This document shows, piece by piece, positions 63,720 through 64,000 of a DNA stretch of 64,000 nt. The notes beneath the pieces were generated by a model. That model had not been told where the DNA came from, did no database searches, and worked only from the letters and a program-made list of their open reading frames with translations. Each line of letters begins with the position of its first letter. Within the stretch, counting starts at the first letter, position 1. A program made the position numbers and the translations under genes. The DNA is taken from contig OX352773.1 of NCBI GenBank assembly GCA_947095535.1, positions 209,394,093-209,458,092 on the forward strand, read 5' to 3'. The stretch is from Poecilobothrus nobilitatus (taxonomy: Eukaryota; Arthropoda; Insecta; Diptera; Dolichopodidae).

Positions 63720-64000
63720 TTTTATACCCTACACATTAAGTATAGGGTATATTAACTTTGGTATGGTGTTTGTAACCACCAAAAGGAAGCGAGTTAGGTA
63801 TAGACATGTATATATATTCTGAATCAGGATCACCTCCTGAGTCGATTTAGCGATGTCCGTTCGTCCGTACGCACGATAACTCAAAAAATAATGATGCTAT
63901 CTTGATGAAATTTATACTGTAGATTAACAATGACTAAGGTAAGGCGGGGATTGTAAATGGGCGAAATCGGACCATGAGTTCGGGTACCTCCCATACAACT
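63720..64000 (+). mobile_element. Family H element, 142-bp subfamily, cut by the window end
   Basis: It starts with a clean hairpin, TATACCCTACAC...GTATAGGGTATA, and matches 6259-6545 closely through 'CCTGAGTCGATTTAGCG' to 'TTCGGGTACCTCCC'. The expected tandem array would lie beyond the window. Confidence 0.75.

Noticed and set aside
6259..64000. The near-identical copies at 6259 and 63720 as LTRs of one large element
   Set aside because: They are 57 kb apart with host genes between, contain a tandem array, and show no primer-binding site or gag-pol.
36816..64000. A sixth protease copy downstream
   Set aside because: None of the anchors (WPW, AAHC, DAD(I/V)A, GDSGSG, CPQLFNYV) was found on either strand after 36815.

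Overview
The window looks like nuclear DNA from an insect, most likely a fly. It is strongly AT-rich, its genes are split by short GT-AG introns, and it carries SINE, LINE and small DNA-transposon debris of dipteran type. The protein-coding genes are all members of one family: secreted serine proteases with a GD_N domain in front of a trypsin-fold domain, the architecture of Drosophila Gastrulation defective (Gd). The species cannot be named from sequence alone.

Layout. A 5'-truncated family member occupies 1-1074. After about 12 kb of repeats, four complete paralogues follow on the + strand: 13243-14800, 18087-19681, 22445-25794 and 30760-36815. The four share one four-exon plan: exon 2 is always 163 nt, exon 4 is always 424 nt, and the intron phases are 0, 1 and 2. 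Sequence likeness groups copies 2 with 3 and copies 4 with 5, which suggests nested tandem duplication. Copies 4 and 5 have a long first intron (1.4 and 4.6 kb); that of copy 5 is filled with transposable elements. From 36.8 kb to the end (27 kb) I found no host gene.

Proteases. All five keep the His-Asp-Ser triad. All have Gly-Pro where trypsin has Asp189-Ser190, all lack Trp215, and none has a plain Arg-Ile-Val-Gly-Gly activation site. They are probably secreted zymogens of a Gd-like cascade, with an unusual specificity pocket and unusual activation.

Repeats. I recognise several families by eye: (F) foldback-like elements at 8.5-9.2, 9.6-10.7, 21.4-21.7 and 54.1-55.2 kb that share a core unit but have different inverted arms; (H) hairpin-ended elements at 3.5-4.3, 6.3-7.3, 25.9, 63.1 and 63.7 kb, one with a 142-bp tandem array; (K) a roughly 1.3-kb modular repeat with at least five copies; two tRNA-derived SINE families; duplicated LINE 3' ends at 15.2-16.8 kb; and a 560-bp terminal-inverted-repeat element at 32.5 kb with an 8-bp target duplication and a GC-rich insert. 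Family F is the best candidate for something undescribed. All family assignments come from reading the sequence and were not checked against a database.
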